Below are positions 1-53,406 of a DNA stretch of 64,000 bases, one piece after another. Every line of letters starts with the position of its first letter. The first letter of the stretch is position 1. The notes beneath the pieces were generated by a model. It was not told the origin of the DNA. It worked only from the letters and a program-made list of their open reading frames with translations, and ran no database searches. The position numbers and the translations under genes are program-made. The stretch is from NCBI GenBank assembly GCA_030141605.1, contig JAQGDQ010000022.1, positions 434,001-498,000 on the forward strand, read 5' to 3'. Source of the DNA: Tubiluchus corallicola (Eukaryota; Priapulida; Priapulimorpha; Priapulimorphida; Tubiluchidae).

Positions 1-486
1 TCGTCTCAAGTATATAACAATTCTGAGACAGTGGCATACTGGCGGTGACGGTGGCATCAAGTGATAGTAACGTTGGTAATGTTGGTGATGGTAATAGCGG
101 CCATACTGGCAGCACTCCTATGTTAAAATGTCAACCGACGCGTCAACCACCAAAGTGCCGATCAACTGTATAAGCTCCTACAGGACCATCCACATATAAC
201 GATATCAAGTTTAGGATAGGCAGATGGCAGAGGGCGTGATAACGCCTTTATAACGCAAGGTAGGTGATTTAGTCATGATATCGTTATCGTTCTTAGAGGA
301 CGGAGAAATCACCAGGAGAACCTGCAGGCTTTGAAGCGTTTGTCATGCATCTCAAAAATCCAGGAAGACACACTTAAAGTGTTGTCGTTAACGTAAAAAG
401 CGGCAGATTGCGCAAACGAACAACCAACTCATCCAGTACGTCTGGCAGCGACGTTGAAAAAGGAATGACTGGTTGTAATCGGCCGT
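1..486. other. No supported gene; imperfect GGTGGC/GATGGT-type simple repeats
   Basis: The first 120 bases are rich in GGTGGC, GGTGATGG and GGCGGTGACGG triplets without a clean reading frame. A short Ser/Thr-rich + frame is open around 400-485 but is cut by TGA, and it sits one frame away from the candidate exon that follows. Bases about 207-290 resemble bases about 665-745, which suggests an old local duplication. I see no promoter or RNA gene. Confidence 0.4.
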
Positions 487-642
487 GAGGAGGAGGACTC
501 TGTAGAAAATGTCGATGTGAATGAGTTCAGTGAATCGGGGGTGCCACCGCCTCCACTGCCGATGCCAGTAAAAGCGATTGATGGTTTCCTATTAATTAAC
601 ACAAGTGATGTTGTTGCCTGTCCTTGGGAGGAGGAAGAATAA
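487..642 (+). CDS. Candidate 3'-terminal exon of an unknown gene entering from the left
   Basis: An open frame runs from 469 to a TAA at 640-642. Read from 487 it encodes about 51 residues: an acidic start (EEEDSVENVDVNEF), a proline run (VPPPPLPMPV) and an acidic end (ACPWEEEE). An AATAAA hexamer at 638-643 overlaps the stop codon. A second open + frame just upstream (about 400-485, Ser-rich) is offset by one base, so the two could be a frameshifted pair or two exons; I found no convincing acceptor between them. The amino-acid composition looks coding rather than random, but no domain is recognised and no ATG-led gene body is visible in the window. It would be the last exon of a + strand gene converging on the minus strand gene ending at 927. 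Confidence 0.27.
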   Translation, partial: EEEDSVENVDVNEFSESGVPPPPLPMPVKAIDGFLLINTSDVVACPWEEEE

Positions 643-926
643 AATATACGAAATGCTACATCGGTGTGATATCGATATTAACATAAGGGGGAGGTAGGTG
701 GAGGGGCATTAACCCCATTATAACGTAACGTAGGTAGGTCCTCGAAATCGTATGAAAAATAATATTGTTATAATTATGTGGGTGGCCCCGTACTGATGGT
801 ACCCAGACCGCTTGGAACTCGTGGTCATCAGCAGTTATCATCTTTTGCACTTTAAGGTTAAATTCAATTCAAAATAGCAAAAAATATAAACAACTTACTT
901 TTCATTTGTATAACTGCTTTTAGACA

Positions 927-1096
927 TTATTCAAGGTCCAAATCTGCGAGAAATCTTGTCACAATAAAGTAGCCTTTCCGGAGTTTCTCCTTTGCAACGC
1001 TAGCTGCTTCTTGGCGATCTAATACTTTGGTCTGATACAAATTAAATATCTTGGCTGAACCGATCAGCAAGGTGTTGTAAGCAAACGGAAGCTCTC
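927..1096 (-). CDS. 3'-terminal exon of an unknown minus strand gene
   Basis: On the minus strand an acceptor (TTTGCTTTAG) at 1098-1097 is followed by 170 bases: two bases completing a codon, 55 codons and TAA at 929-927. The peptide starts ELPFAYNTLLIGSAKIFNLY and ends GYFIVTRFLADLDLE. It looks like a mixed amphipathic alpha-helical C-terminus with a central charged stretch (DRQEAASVAKEKLRKG). The frame is clean for the whole exon and the composition is protein-like, so I think it is real. I do not recognise the family, and I found no upstream exon whose phase fits (an intron after codon position 1 is required). The rest of the gene would lie to the right, between 1100 and about 4800, head to head with the xylulose kinase gene, or may be interrupted. 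Confidence 0.5.
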
Positions 1097-2949
1097 CTAA
1101 AGCAAATTTGCAAAATGAGGTAATACATGTCTCCGAGCTTTATCTGATCATGATTTATTTACTGTCCAGCAAAAGTAAACAGTTATTCAGGAAAGGATGT
1201 CATGATAGGCGTTTTTCGAACTAGTGCTGTTTTATGCTATTTATTAAGCACTGGAATACATCATAATTATGTTATCGTTGCGGAACTCAGACACTAGACG
1301 CTCCTGTACCTCCTCCGCATCAATGTATATTTGCCATCTTCAAGTCTTATTGACAGAAGTAGCAGTAAAATATTGCTTTGGTGTCCAAGTTCGAACGAAC
1401 GACTAGACAAGGTCGACGCTACATCATCATCATCATCATCACTACGTTATCATAACTCAATGTATGATCGTTATTCTTCTCTTTGTACTGAGTTACCATT
1501 TTCTTTCAATTTATACTGTGATTTGGAATTTATAGCAATTTAAAATTTACGTAGCCTGTACAATATGTTATGCTAAAGCTGTATAGATGACAGTTGTAAC
1601 AACAACGGCAGCGACGGTAGATGCGGTTATTATTAATTGTGACTGGGGCACTGATAAGTATTGCTGAATCAATGCCTGTTACCACAATAGTAGCATTGTT
1701 GCTGCTGTACTGTGCAATATCTCTGCAATTCTGCAATTCCCTATTTACATGGTGCATCCTAGGCATGCATCCAGGTGTGCGTTTTTCGTAGTAGAAACAT
1801 GAAACCAATATATTTTTAGATTGTCTATATATTACGATAATACTTTTGGTATGTTATTTAAACAAGTAATAAAGTATTTTTGTGAAACTTGTTATATTTA
1901 CACAAATTGTGAAACGCCAGTCAACCTCACAATGGCCAATCAGATGTTTTAGCTGGCTAACTGCTCCAGTGCTTCAAAAGTTACTCACAAAGAAGACGGT
2001 AGATGCACTTGCAGGATACGGTTAAACGTGCCAAATGTGCCGAGAAAGTGAGTGTGTACGTATAATTAGATTATTTTTGCTTAGGGAAAAAAGCCAGACA
2101 AACTTTGCTGATAGATGAAACACACATGAGACCATATCAAAAACTGAACCCTTTAAAATTTATTTGAAAAACATGTTATCTTTTCCAAAGTAGTTAGTTT
2201 TCAATTTTTTTCAATTTTCAATTTTGTAATTGGACGTCATTGTATAACGTAAGAACATAATAGTATTACTTTATTTCAGTACTATACAGTGGGATTTTGC
2301 TAGCTAGATGCTGCTGTACAGAATAATAACAGGATTCATTAAACTAGACAGTTAGTTGGCCTGTTAATTATTATATTCACAAAGTTTAGCCTGAGCAGCT
2401 CAGGTTCTAAAATCCAACGTTATTGCTTAGTGCTTATACAAATCTTTAATGCATAAGTTGTTTTGCGTACATGTATTTTTGTACCTATAAATAGGTATAG
2501 TGTATATCCTTCTAAGTAGTTGAGATATTTAGATTTGTTTTGCCACTAAGGAAGATTTTTGCAACGGTTCAGCTAGATCGCATAATAAAGCGTTAATTCT
2601 CATACTTAAATTTGAACCCAATTAAGTCACTGAAAAATAATTTTTTGCGATGTAAGTAAAAATATTTATAATTTTACTTTTGTAAAAAGTTCGGGCGATG
2701 GTAGACTTTTTTCATTGAAGACATATGCATTCTGGTGGTCGGGGTAGCATAAACGGCTTTTAATCTTTGATATCATGCACATATCATTGATAAAAATTGT
2801 TGAATCCTCTTTATAATGATTTGCTAGACCATTTCATGTAGACGGATCTAAGTATAACAGTGATACTTTTTTTGGAATAATTAAGTGACAAAATTTTAAT
2901 CATTATACATCACCTATTTTCGTATTTTCTCCGAATGTTTATGTACGTT

Positions 2950-3240
2950 TTTTAGAAGGCTGTCAGCGAGCAAGTGTTTGCGAGAATTTTATAATGTGTA
3001 GGAAGAAAGGCCGCAAAATCATCTGTTGGATAATGTGATGTCTAATGGTGCATTTGCGACGTTTGCATAAGCTTGAATGTCGTGATTGTGATTGTGCGTC
3101 GACGAGCGTGTGAGTTAAATCGACAGGTTGGTTTTGAGATATGGCAGCGCCTGTTGGTTGTGCGGTGTGCGCTAACTGCAGGGACTACACTGTGTATGTA
3201 CGGTGAAATTTATGAAGTTATAGTAACATACAACCGATGC
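2950..3240 (+). promoter_or_regulatory. Possible promoter / 5' UTR region of the xylulose kinase gene
   Basis: This patch is visibly richer in G, C and CpG (GTGCGTCGACGAGCGTG, ATGGCAGCGCCTG, TGTGCGGTGTGCG) than its surroundings. It lies 1.7 kb upstream of the first kinase coding exon. An ATG at 3141 opens a frame of about 19 codons only, so it would be a uORF if transcribed. This is an inference from composition and position; no TATA box or initiator is claimed. Confidence 0.2.
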
Positions 3241-3442
3241 AGCTTAATATTGTACATACGCAAGTTGAAACTTTAATTTCCCATTCCGTATCTGTATCGC
3301 ACAGTATATTTCTTCTGATTTTTTGTTTGTTTGTCAGATATAATTTCTATACTCATTGTGTTTTGCCTGAAATATCTAAAGTACCGTTAATTACCACGTA
3401 TTTCCTTAGAATCATTAGTAATTACTGTTCTTTCTCTTTTCC

Positions 3443-3462
3443 CTCTCTCTCCTCTCCTCTCC

Positions 3463-3522
<60 letters not shown>
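3443..3522. repeat. (CT)n microsatellite
   Basis: Imperfect TCTCTC/CCTCT sequence becomes a pure CT run from about 3471 to 3522. It creates a spurious serine/leucine-rich ORF across 3237-3575. Confidence 0.95.
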
Positions 3523-3525
<3 letters not shown>

Positions 3526-4910
3526 CGCGCTGTCTTGTACATTTTGTCTTTTTGTTTTATAAATTACTTTCATGAATTATGAGGCGTACATGGAGTGCTT
3601 TAAGCGACCATCCCATTAAATAAACTTTCCGTTTTTACATATGTAAATAAATGCATCACTTAATTATATTATTTGTAACCCTTACACTTCTTGGATGTGA
3701 TAAAATGTATGGTGTCTCATAACTACTTAGGAAAACATGAACTCGTGAAATAAAATAGGTTGTCATTTCTTGTAAAAGTATTTTCAATCATGTCAAAACT
3801 GAAGTTGGGTTGTGCTTTACCTTTTTTCATATTTAATTCTACACTTAGAGCTATTTTGCCACTAGAACTTTAATGATAACAATATGGTGACTCATGTTGG
3901 CAAAGAAGAGAAAATCTTATTAGTTGGTACACTTCTGAAGCTAGTAAGCTAGTCTTTTGTGTATTTCATTTGCCAGACTGAAACTGATCTTTTCGTTTCT
4001 GACAAATGATCAGACCACGTATTATGAGATCACTGACAGAAAACATCAAACTGCACAGATTTAAGCAAAATAACCTATTTTATAGAAAACAGTGAAGAAG
4101 TTTCATGGCAATAGATTCATCAGCTTAAGGTGGCAATGTTACAGCTGACTTACAATGGGGAAGCCAAGATTGGACAGAGGCTAACAGTTAAATAGTAATG
4201 CCTACATCACAAGTGGGATGTAACCAAAGTGACAGAGGGAAGTGGGCACATTTGAAGCCATAGTGCTCTTACAGTATACCATATATAGTTTTGAAATTTG
4301 TATTTAGCTGTAGCTATAAAAATGAAACTCTGTGTGTCTGTCTGTGTGTTATTTGTGCATGCCTACTTACAACATAGTGAGCATACCCCCAATGTAGTGT
4401 ACTGGGAAAGTCTTAGGCGATGACACGTCCCAATATGGCAGTTAATGTGGCATTCAAAATAGCCCATTTCAGACATACTGCTATATATAGTCACCCAGTA
4501 TGTCTTTTTAGGAGGTTCCGGGTTCCAATATGTCCGAATAATAATGTTCAATATGATGGCCAAATTGGCAACTAAACTAACACCTGATTTAGCTGGTAAT
4601 AACTATGTCATAACATTTTTTGTCTGCTTTCTGCAGTACTTTAATTATCTTCTACCATTTAAAGATTCTATTAGTATTAGATGCAAACTCACAAGAAAAA
4701 TTTGTTGATTTTCTAAACCGAATGTTTGTCATTTTTTATTGAGTACATTATTGATAATTCTTGTTGAACTTGTTCCTAGCCAATATTTTTGACAAATCTG
4801 TTGTGTGATGAGGTGTTTACTCCATATGTTGTTTTTTTATTTTTATGGTTACTAATTAAATTTTCTAGCCACTGCTAAGTGTGCTGACATTCTAATCAAA
4901 GGAATCAAAG

Positions 4911-19101
<14,191 letters not shown>

Positions 19102-22100
19102 ATTACATTGGCAACAGACAAACAGGCAACAGTGAGCATATCAGCTATGGTAATATTATATGCTCAACCACAAATATATAGTAAAATCACTAATTATATA
19201 TCAGTTTCATTTGCACTGTTGCTTAAACTTTTGGCCTATATTTCACCCAACACTTTGCTCTTGTGATATCTGGTTAATAATGGTGAAATCATTGTCTCCA
19301 ATTTATGTTTTTTTCTAATACTATGCTGCCTGTAAAAGGATTGTCATCTGGTTTTTTCATTGTCTTTGAATTATTTCGTTACTACTACAGTGGAATCTGT
19401 CAGTCAACAATTTGCAATGTTGCTCAAGGCTATTGTTGTTAATAGATTTAGATAATAATTTAAAATACGGTGCTAAAGAGAAGGAAAACGTCTTCATTTT
19501 GGTTAAAATGTATTGACAATAATTGATCAGTTCTTGTTTTTTATAAAACAGTGTTTCTTTTGCACTTGTTTAATCCTGTCCTATAAACTGATATAGAAAA
19601 AACATCCAATTGAATTCAAAACTAGTTTAAAGTAGGGCTTGCTGTTCCATAATCACTGTCATGACTTCTAAGTCATAATCACGGCCGTGCTTTGCATATC
19701 TATCATTTGCAAGATATGGTATAATGGCTTATCCTATAGACTGATGCAAGCTGTGATTTTTGAATAATAAGAGATGTATTGATTTTTTAAAATTTGCAAA
19801 AAAAATTTTGTTGGCTTTGCACATAAGAGTTTATCGACAGTCGATAGTCAACCAACAGCAACGAAATTTTGTGATTTGTCTGATTGTGTTAGGGTTTTTT
19901 TCCTTCAATCTACTGCTTCAGAAAGAATGATTTGCAGTCTTCCTGTGAACTGCAGTTATTTCGTGCACCTCTTTATGTTAGGCCCTGTGGGAGTGATAAT
20001 CTCTTCATGATTTATTAATTGCGGTTATAGCTAATGAAAGTTTGCTGTGTGACTGCCTAATTAATGCGCTGTTAAATTGGCACACGTGTCTAAATGACCA
20101 GATTTCAGAGATGAAACTGTATCCAACTGTCAGTGGATCATCGAGTCAGCTCTTAATGACCTTTACCGAGGTCACCAGTTCGTGTAAATGTATAGGAGAT
20201 TTTATTTTAGTTTCTAAAAATTGATTTGGTATTTAACCTGCATTGACACTAGTCTTTTGCAAACTTCTAATGGTTAACAATAAATCAAGTGACAGCACTG
20301 TAGAAACAAATCTTTGTAGGCGATTAATAAATATAACTGAGGCATGACATTTTTTAGAATTCATACACCAATTTTTTTCATTGCTACTGTTAAGCATCGA
20401 GTTTTAGGGCATTGAACCATAAAATTGAATAACTTCTAAATTATAGTACATAAAATCACAAAACCTACAGGTAGCACGCGCCTGAGGCGGGGCAGAGATA
20501 TTGATATGGTTAAGGTTTAAAGCCATATATAGCAGCCAAAATGTGAAAATTGGGACAAATTATTCTATTACACATTTGTAAACTGCACTTGAGCCAGTCA
20601 TAATTTAATCACAAGCCCTACACTGTATAGTCGTCGAGTGTATAGACTGTATTAGAGTCCTTTAGAAATCACAAATCTGAGAGCTAACTCAGGCGTGCAG
20701 GGAATAGACAAGAACATAACATGTTGTTAATGTATATTTGACAAGTTTATATTAATACTTGTGCACAAATTTTAAATTCAGGCATGTTAACTGAGTAATT
20801 CTTATAATGTATAATGCATTTAAACTTATTGACATGTTAGATAAAGGTCCTTTACACCCGAAAACCAACACAAATAGTATAGTTATTTAACAGCTTTAAT
20901 AAAAAAAACAAACAAACGGGCAATTCTGGCAAAGATGTAAATGATTACAATGAAGAATGATGGTGAAAATACTGAAAAAATGCGATCCTGAGGTCACTGA
21001 CCTCTCAATGTCACCAAAGGTGAGATACAAAATGTCTCCACATCTAGAGGTATGAAGATTGTGCTGAAACTTTCATGCTGTAGTCATTAAACGCACAATT
21101 ATTTAGCTTATCAGCCCCACTAATATTATCTTATTATAATCACATTCCTTGGTAATTGTCTTAAATGTGGGCGTTATACATTGGCGAAACGTAAAACGGA
21201 GGTTAATGGACAATAAACAACTACGACAACATTGTAAGGATAAGTACGCACACTAAAAGGCAATACGTTACCAAGGTAACGCTATAAACACGGCATTATT
21301 GAACAAGACGTCTCTACTTTAAATCAGGCTGGTGTATAGGGTCTTCCTGTCTAAAGAAACTCGTATAGTGTGTCAAGTGCTTTAATTGCGCATGCGTGGT
21401 GCTAAAATCTCATCTGTAATACAGTATATCTTTTGTTATGCGTTACAATGGTATTTGGCAGCAGATATATACTACACAAATAACTGACTCAAAATTAATA
21501 TTAGACGGGCTATGATTTCAAAAACTGCGGCCAAAGCAGGCTTACAACACGTATTATATTTTTGTCATAATTATAGTTGCTATTAATCAGCACAAATAAG
21601 CTGATTTTATCGAAATTTAGTCGAAAGTATAACAATTTCGGATAAGACCGACTCTGAAATCTGAAATAATGAGTTAGCTCGAACGCCATGCGATTCTTTT
21701 TACAAATTCTAATAACAGGCCATTAACCAGCAAATTACTAAATTTAAAAAAATCACATATGATAACAAACCTGAACGATTCACATCTGAATAACAAAAGG
21801 GCACGCGATAAGCCAGTAGGTTTTTTATTCATTATTTCGAAGTCGCCTTTCACCAAGATATGATGGACTCTCGTTCAAATAACGACATAATTATCTTTGC
21901 AAATCATGAATCATTGTCCGGAATCTTATGCGTCTTGCGCCTGTTGTGCGCGTAAAAAATACATTTTTTGCAAACGCTTATTGTGTTCATTAGACATGGG
22001 CCTATGTAGAACATGATAGCGTCCTACTTAAATCATACGTGACTTTCCGTCTTCACAATAAGTCTCGATACAGGCTCTAGCATTCAAGAAGTAATCAATC

Positions 22101-24165
22101 TAATACGATACATGCTGTGTAATTGTGCTCATAATATCCATAAAGGAGTTGATTGAAAACTCTGCACTAGCTTATACGTATACGTGCACGTTTAATGACA
22201 CGTAGCTTGCACTTCTCAAAGAAATTCTACATATCTGTATGCAAGATGGCATATACCCAAATTATATACAAAACTAGAAATAGGCAAAATACTTACGTCA
22301 TTCAATACCTAACTGTAGGCGTTTCAGTATCAACACAGATTGCAATTTAGATTGCTTTTCAATACAGATTTTGATATTAGTGTATTGAATTAATCTGGAC
22401 TTTAATGATTCAGTTTTCTAAACAAAAAACAACCATTTCTGTTTCTTCATTTGGGAAAATTTCCTTGCAACTTGTATTTTTGTAAAATATACCATATCAC
22501 AACAAAACATGTTTCACTTGTATTGAAATTTACTAAATTATATTGAAATACCAGAAGCTGGCGTTTTCATGTGTGGCTATTTTGTGTCGAGTAGACCTCT
22601 TGTAATTAAGATGAATTCAATTCAGGTAGCGCACGCGGTGCATTAAACACCGCCACGTCCTACTTTACCGCTTGCGTACGTGCTAATCGACGATGGGCTT
22701 CTCAGAAAGCTTTCCAACAGCCAAGCAGCTGCATCACTCATCTGTTCCGTCAAAACCAGGAAGCCCGTTATTACTGACTCAGAGTCGTAAGCGTTATTAG
22801 ATGAACAGCGTCGTCGATAACGATCAGTATTATAGATGAATTTTAGCACTGAAACGCACTGATTAGCGAAAAATTCCAAGCGAAGTTAGTTCGAAGACGA
22901 GTTTCTGGTATTATCTTCAGTTTGTTTCATCTAGATTCATCAATGAGTATCCTCCTTTATAAACATGGTACCATGAAGTTTTGAGAGGACCACCCCCCAA
23001 AGTGCTTTCTTGCGGCTTCCTTATTGGTACTTTCGTTGCAATTATTGGTGTAGTGTTTGTTGGTTTAGCAGTGATTATACAGTATTCCTAGTGATTTTGT
23101 TTTCTGTTAAACCGATTTCGAGATCGCTGAGCGATAAGTGTATGCATGCATATTGCAACACTACCTCGGATTGAATGCAGTGATACTCACTCGTGTTGCG
23201 TTCTGTGGATAGCTACTATCTCAACATCAACACCACAATGCAAGTCACCTTATAATTTTAAAAAATAATTTCATCATCAAATGATCTAGAAGTCTAGAAG
23301 CAGCCACGCGGTAACGCCAAGTTTTGCCAAACGGTAAAGCAACCGTATCATGGGTATCATGAATATGGCATAATACATAGTGCAGAATAACTAAATTTTG
23401 TGCATTAAGACTTGTGAAAGTTATAGATTTAATCTTTTTGGTTCATCATAGCAAAAAAATAACTGCAAAACCACCCAAAAAAGCTTGTGTGCGCAAAACG
23501 AAGATCGTTTCTTGTCAAGTGGCTTATCACGGCTCCATTTTTGAAAAGGGCTTAGGAAATGACTACATTAATGGCTTACTGTGTAAGCTTTCGCGGGCAT
23601 AGCTAATGACAGTAGACATTCTGCTATTATTTAATGGATGTTATTATTACCATTACAACCGGCTATCGCTGATCATTAATCAGCGAGACACGAACCATGC
23701 ATTTGAACGAAAACCACATTTTAGTTTAATATAGAAGCCAGACAGAATTCTCTGAGCTTTTCGTTGCAGCGTAAATCAAGAATCTTAGGTTGATGACAAT
23801 GAAATTCCCTTGAGAAACAAACTCTCTCAGCCATGCCTATCGATCGAGAAGAGTTTAAGGGACTACGTGTGTAGTTTACACGCATTCTAAGAAGTTTTCA
23901 AAATTCAGCAGGCTTTAACATTTATAATTGTAGTCTACAAGTATCTAAACGGCAGCAGGAAAATAGAAAGCGATTATGCCAAACTTCAAAATAACTTCAG
24001 AATGAATTATTATTTAAAGTTTAATTGACATGTCTAAACAAACCATGTGGAGAGTTTTTTGAATCGCTGAATTTAACTCAGGTGTTTTGCAATGATGAGC
24101 CAGAACCGTTGACGTTCTTTGATAATGACTGGTGTCTGTAAGTGATCAAGGATCAGCTGGGGAGA
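19102..24165. other. Intergenic region between the kinase and SLC35F genes
   Basis: AT-rich sequence with no firm gene. A CAGTGGAATCTGTCAGTCAAC sequence preceded by TA at about 19390 looks like one end of a transposon of the same general type, but I found no partner end. A candidate poly(A) signal for the kinase gene is at 20279-20284. A minus strand ORF of 78 codons at 22643-22879 is listed separately. The SLC35F promoter should lie near 23700-24160. Confidence 0.4.
22643..22879 (-). CDS. Candidate small coding exon, function unknown
   Basis: An open minus strand frame of 78 codons ends at TAA 22645-22643. The peptide has balanced composition, with segments such as VITGFLVLTEQMSDAAAWLL and FLRSPSSISTYASGKVG, and the local DNA is richer in CpG than its surroundings. 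The frame does not begin with ATG: a TAA precedes it, the first codon in the open stretch is TTG-led, and the first ATG is near the middle (QMSDAA). It would therefore have to be an internal or terminal exon. I found no clear acceptor or partner exon, so a chance ORF is possible. Confidence 0.2.
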   Translation of the reverse strand: MEFFANQCVSVLKFIYNTDRYRRRCSSNNAYDSESVITGFLVLTEQMSDAAAWLLESFLRSPSSISTYASGKVGRGGV

Positions 24166-51262
<27,097 letters not shown>

Positions 51263-51712
51263 TATTGTTAACTGAGTTTATGAAATACCTCCAACACAGT
51301 TATTTTCTTTGCCGTTATGTTGTGATATTAATTTTTCACACACTAAGACATGCTGCATTGTGAGCAATGCCAGTCCCTTAGATTATTGAAATTAATGGTT
51401 GTATTAATTGCCTGTCCCATACACTTTCACCTGTTGTTTATTGTTATTGTTGCATTTTTGTCAGTTGTGCAGGGTAACTTATATTGCGCATACATTACTG
51501 TGGTTGCAGTAATTTTTTGTATATGTTTGTGCCAAAAATTATTTATAAGGTGACAAGGAGGCAAAGCCTCCTACTGTTTGTTGATAGCCAAAGAACTTAT
51601 CAACTCGTTGATCATTGGCTTAAAATTTTGGTTTGTTTCTTGAAGTTGTGTTTATTTATAAAATTCTGTCACAATGGCTATTTATCTGAAAATTGGACCC
51701 GACTGCTAGTAC

Positions 51713-51718
51713 AATAAA
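51713..51718 (+). terminator. Candidate poly(A) signal of the SLC35F gene
   Basis: AATAAA 451 bp after the stop codon at 51260-51262, followed by a GT-rich stretch (TGTGTATG). A second AATAAA is at 51919-51924. Confidence 0.5.
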
Positions 51719-52299
51719 TGTGTATGCAGCTTAGCTCATCCTCATTCTCAGCTTCTGTGTTTTCATATACTATGAAATCTGTATATATGTAAATAATTTA
51801 AGCAAAACGCTATTGTTATCAATAACTAAAGTCAAATTTGTGACACCCTTCTTAATAACTTCTCAAAGACTATTGTACTTTACTTAACACATATGCAAGA
51901 TCCTATGATTAGAGGGCAAATAAAGATGTTTAGGCATGCATGTTTGTGAATGCTTTTCTGTTAAAAACTGATTAGATTACTAAATTCAAAATGAGAAAAT
52001 ATGAATTTTAACTAAAACTTACAAAAGTTTGTAACTCAAAATTGTACTATCGTTTTATCAATTTTTTTGTACACATGATTGTGCGAGATTGTAAAATTTT
52101 ATGATAATGATCAGGCATTCTTTGAAAAAAGAAACAAAACAGTATTTTACAAAGTAAAATTCTTCAAGTTTAGTTTTTTACTTTCTGTTCTGAAAGTAAT
52201 TAATACCTGTAACTCAAATAACACAGTAAAAGAATCAGTAAGTGATTTTAATTAAACATTGCTTTCCGACTTTGTATCTTTTTTACCTTGGACATTCCT

Positions 52300-52410
52300 A
52301 GATGTTATCACGTTATACGGCTAAATCAAATTTGGGCCCCTCATCTATGGAATTCTTTATCAGATAATATCCTGATAAATCCAACCATGCTTCTAGAAGA
52401 GCACAAATGA
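52300..52410 (+). mobile_element. Possible relic of a LINE ORF2 C-terminus
   Basis: One + frame reads RLNQIWAPHLWNSLSDNI, which resembles the G-x-LWN-LP-x-x-(I/V) signature at the end of CR1/L2/jockey-type ORF2 proteins. A stop follows about 17 residues later (LLEEHK then stop). It is too short for certainty. Confidence 0.3.
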
Positions 52411-53190
52411 ATGGCATGTCACTCCTAAATTAGTTGCAAGAACTCTGGTATTTCAGACATGTAATCATATTTTCATTTTCTAATTGTAACCCCTTAAATA
52501 TCATTGAATGAGTATCATTGAATTTGTTTGGGACAATCTGTTTAGAATAGCTACAATTGTAAACATATATGCCAAAGATCTTTTACTAGGTGTGTAAACT
52601 GATCGTTGCTTAGTACGCAAAGAAGTAAAAGCTAATTTTAAAGCTTAAAAATTATGCTCTGTATTATCTATGACAATTTTTTGCCAACTTTAAACTGGCA
52701 CCAATCTAGAATGACAAAAGTAAACATTTCTATGTACGACTGATAACTTCAAAAATTTTTAACCATTAATTAAACTTCAACCATAGTAATCTTGTACAAC
52801 GTAAAACAAAAATATTTACACTAAAATAAGCATAAAATGAATTAATCAAGTGGCTTGATTAAAAATGAATTAACATTAATCTAGATTTGACAAAGCCGTG
52901 TTATGAAAATACCAACATTACCCTTGGTTTAGTATATTTTTAAATTAGAAGAGCAGATGAGCAGCAATGGGTAAAAAGTGGCAAGACTGCTACATAAGTG
53001 GTATTTGAAGCACATTTCTCAACGATTAGCTGCAAAATCTGTGACACTCAATTTACATTTCTCATCTGTTTCAACCCTATACGTTTGTTTTTTGTGAGTA
53101 GCATAGCCATATACACCATATAACAGTAATGTTATTATAAAATGCTGTTTGTTAGATTTCGTTATTATTAAATATTTTATTAGATATTAA

Positions 53191-53406
53191 ATGTTAAAGA
53201 CCCTATACAGATATATCAAACTGTCGAAAGGGAAAATCGAACTTCCGGATAACCGGGCAAAGTTGTTGCGACAGTCCAAAAGAATAGGTGCAACGATGTC
53301 CACGCATGTTCTACATTTTTTCGAAAAGAACAAATATAAATTAGCTGAGATTTGTCCTACAAATCCTGCAGATCATATTGTAACAATAGCACTGAACACC
53401 AGATAA
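53191..53406 (+). CDS. Candidate coding exon or gene relic, 71 codons, unknown
   Basis: The ORF opens at ATG 53191 and closes at TAA 53404-53406. Its composition is strikingly protein-like and basic: KLSKGKIELPDNRAKLLRQS, KRIGATMSTHVLHFF, YKLAEICPTNPADHI. Several acceptor-like AGs (TTTTATTAG, CCTATACAG) occur near its start, so it may be a terminal exon rather than a full gene. No AATAAA is obvious soon after. I do not recognise the family. It could be a retrocopy fragment. Confidence 0.27.
   Translation: MLKTLYRYIKLSKGKIELPDNRAKLLRQSKRIGATMSTHVLHFFEKNKYKLAEICPTNPADHIVTIALNTR

Larger units (their letters stand above)
1100..4910. other. Intergenic stretch upstream of the xylulose kinase gene
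   Basis: About 3.8 kb of AT-rich sequence without a convincing coding exon. It contains a short (CAT)n at about 1424-1440, a (CT)n microsatellite at 3443-3522 and a locally less AT-rich patch at about 2950-3240 that is the best place for a promoter. A pyrimidine-rich acceptor (ATTTTCTAG, ending at 4868) precedes the first coding exon of the kinase gene, so a 5' UTR exon probably lies upstream. The weak minus strand ORF at 1530-1808 has no protein-like character. Confidence 0.4.

Noticed and set aside
1306-1420. Minus strand frame reading STLSSRSFELGHQSNILLLL as a possible exon
   Set aside because: The only donor (GAG|GTACAG) leaves phase 2, which cannot join the exon 1096-927 that needs phase 1, and the acceptor falls in a GAT repeat.
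3237-3575. 112-codon + strand ORF rich in Ser and Leu
   Set aside because: It is produced by the (CT)n microsatellite.
19387-19420. TA-CAGTGGAATCTGTCAGTC sequence resembling a transposon end
   Set aside because: No complementary end was found downstream, so an element could not be delimited.
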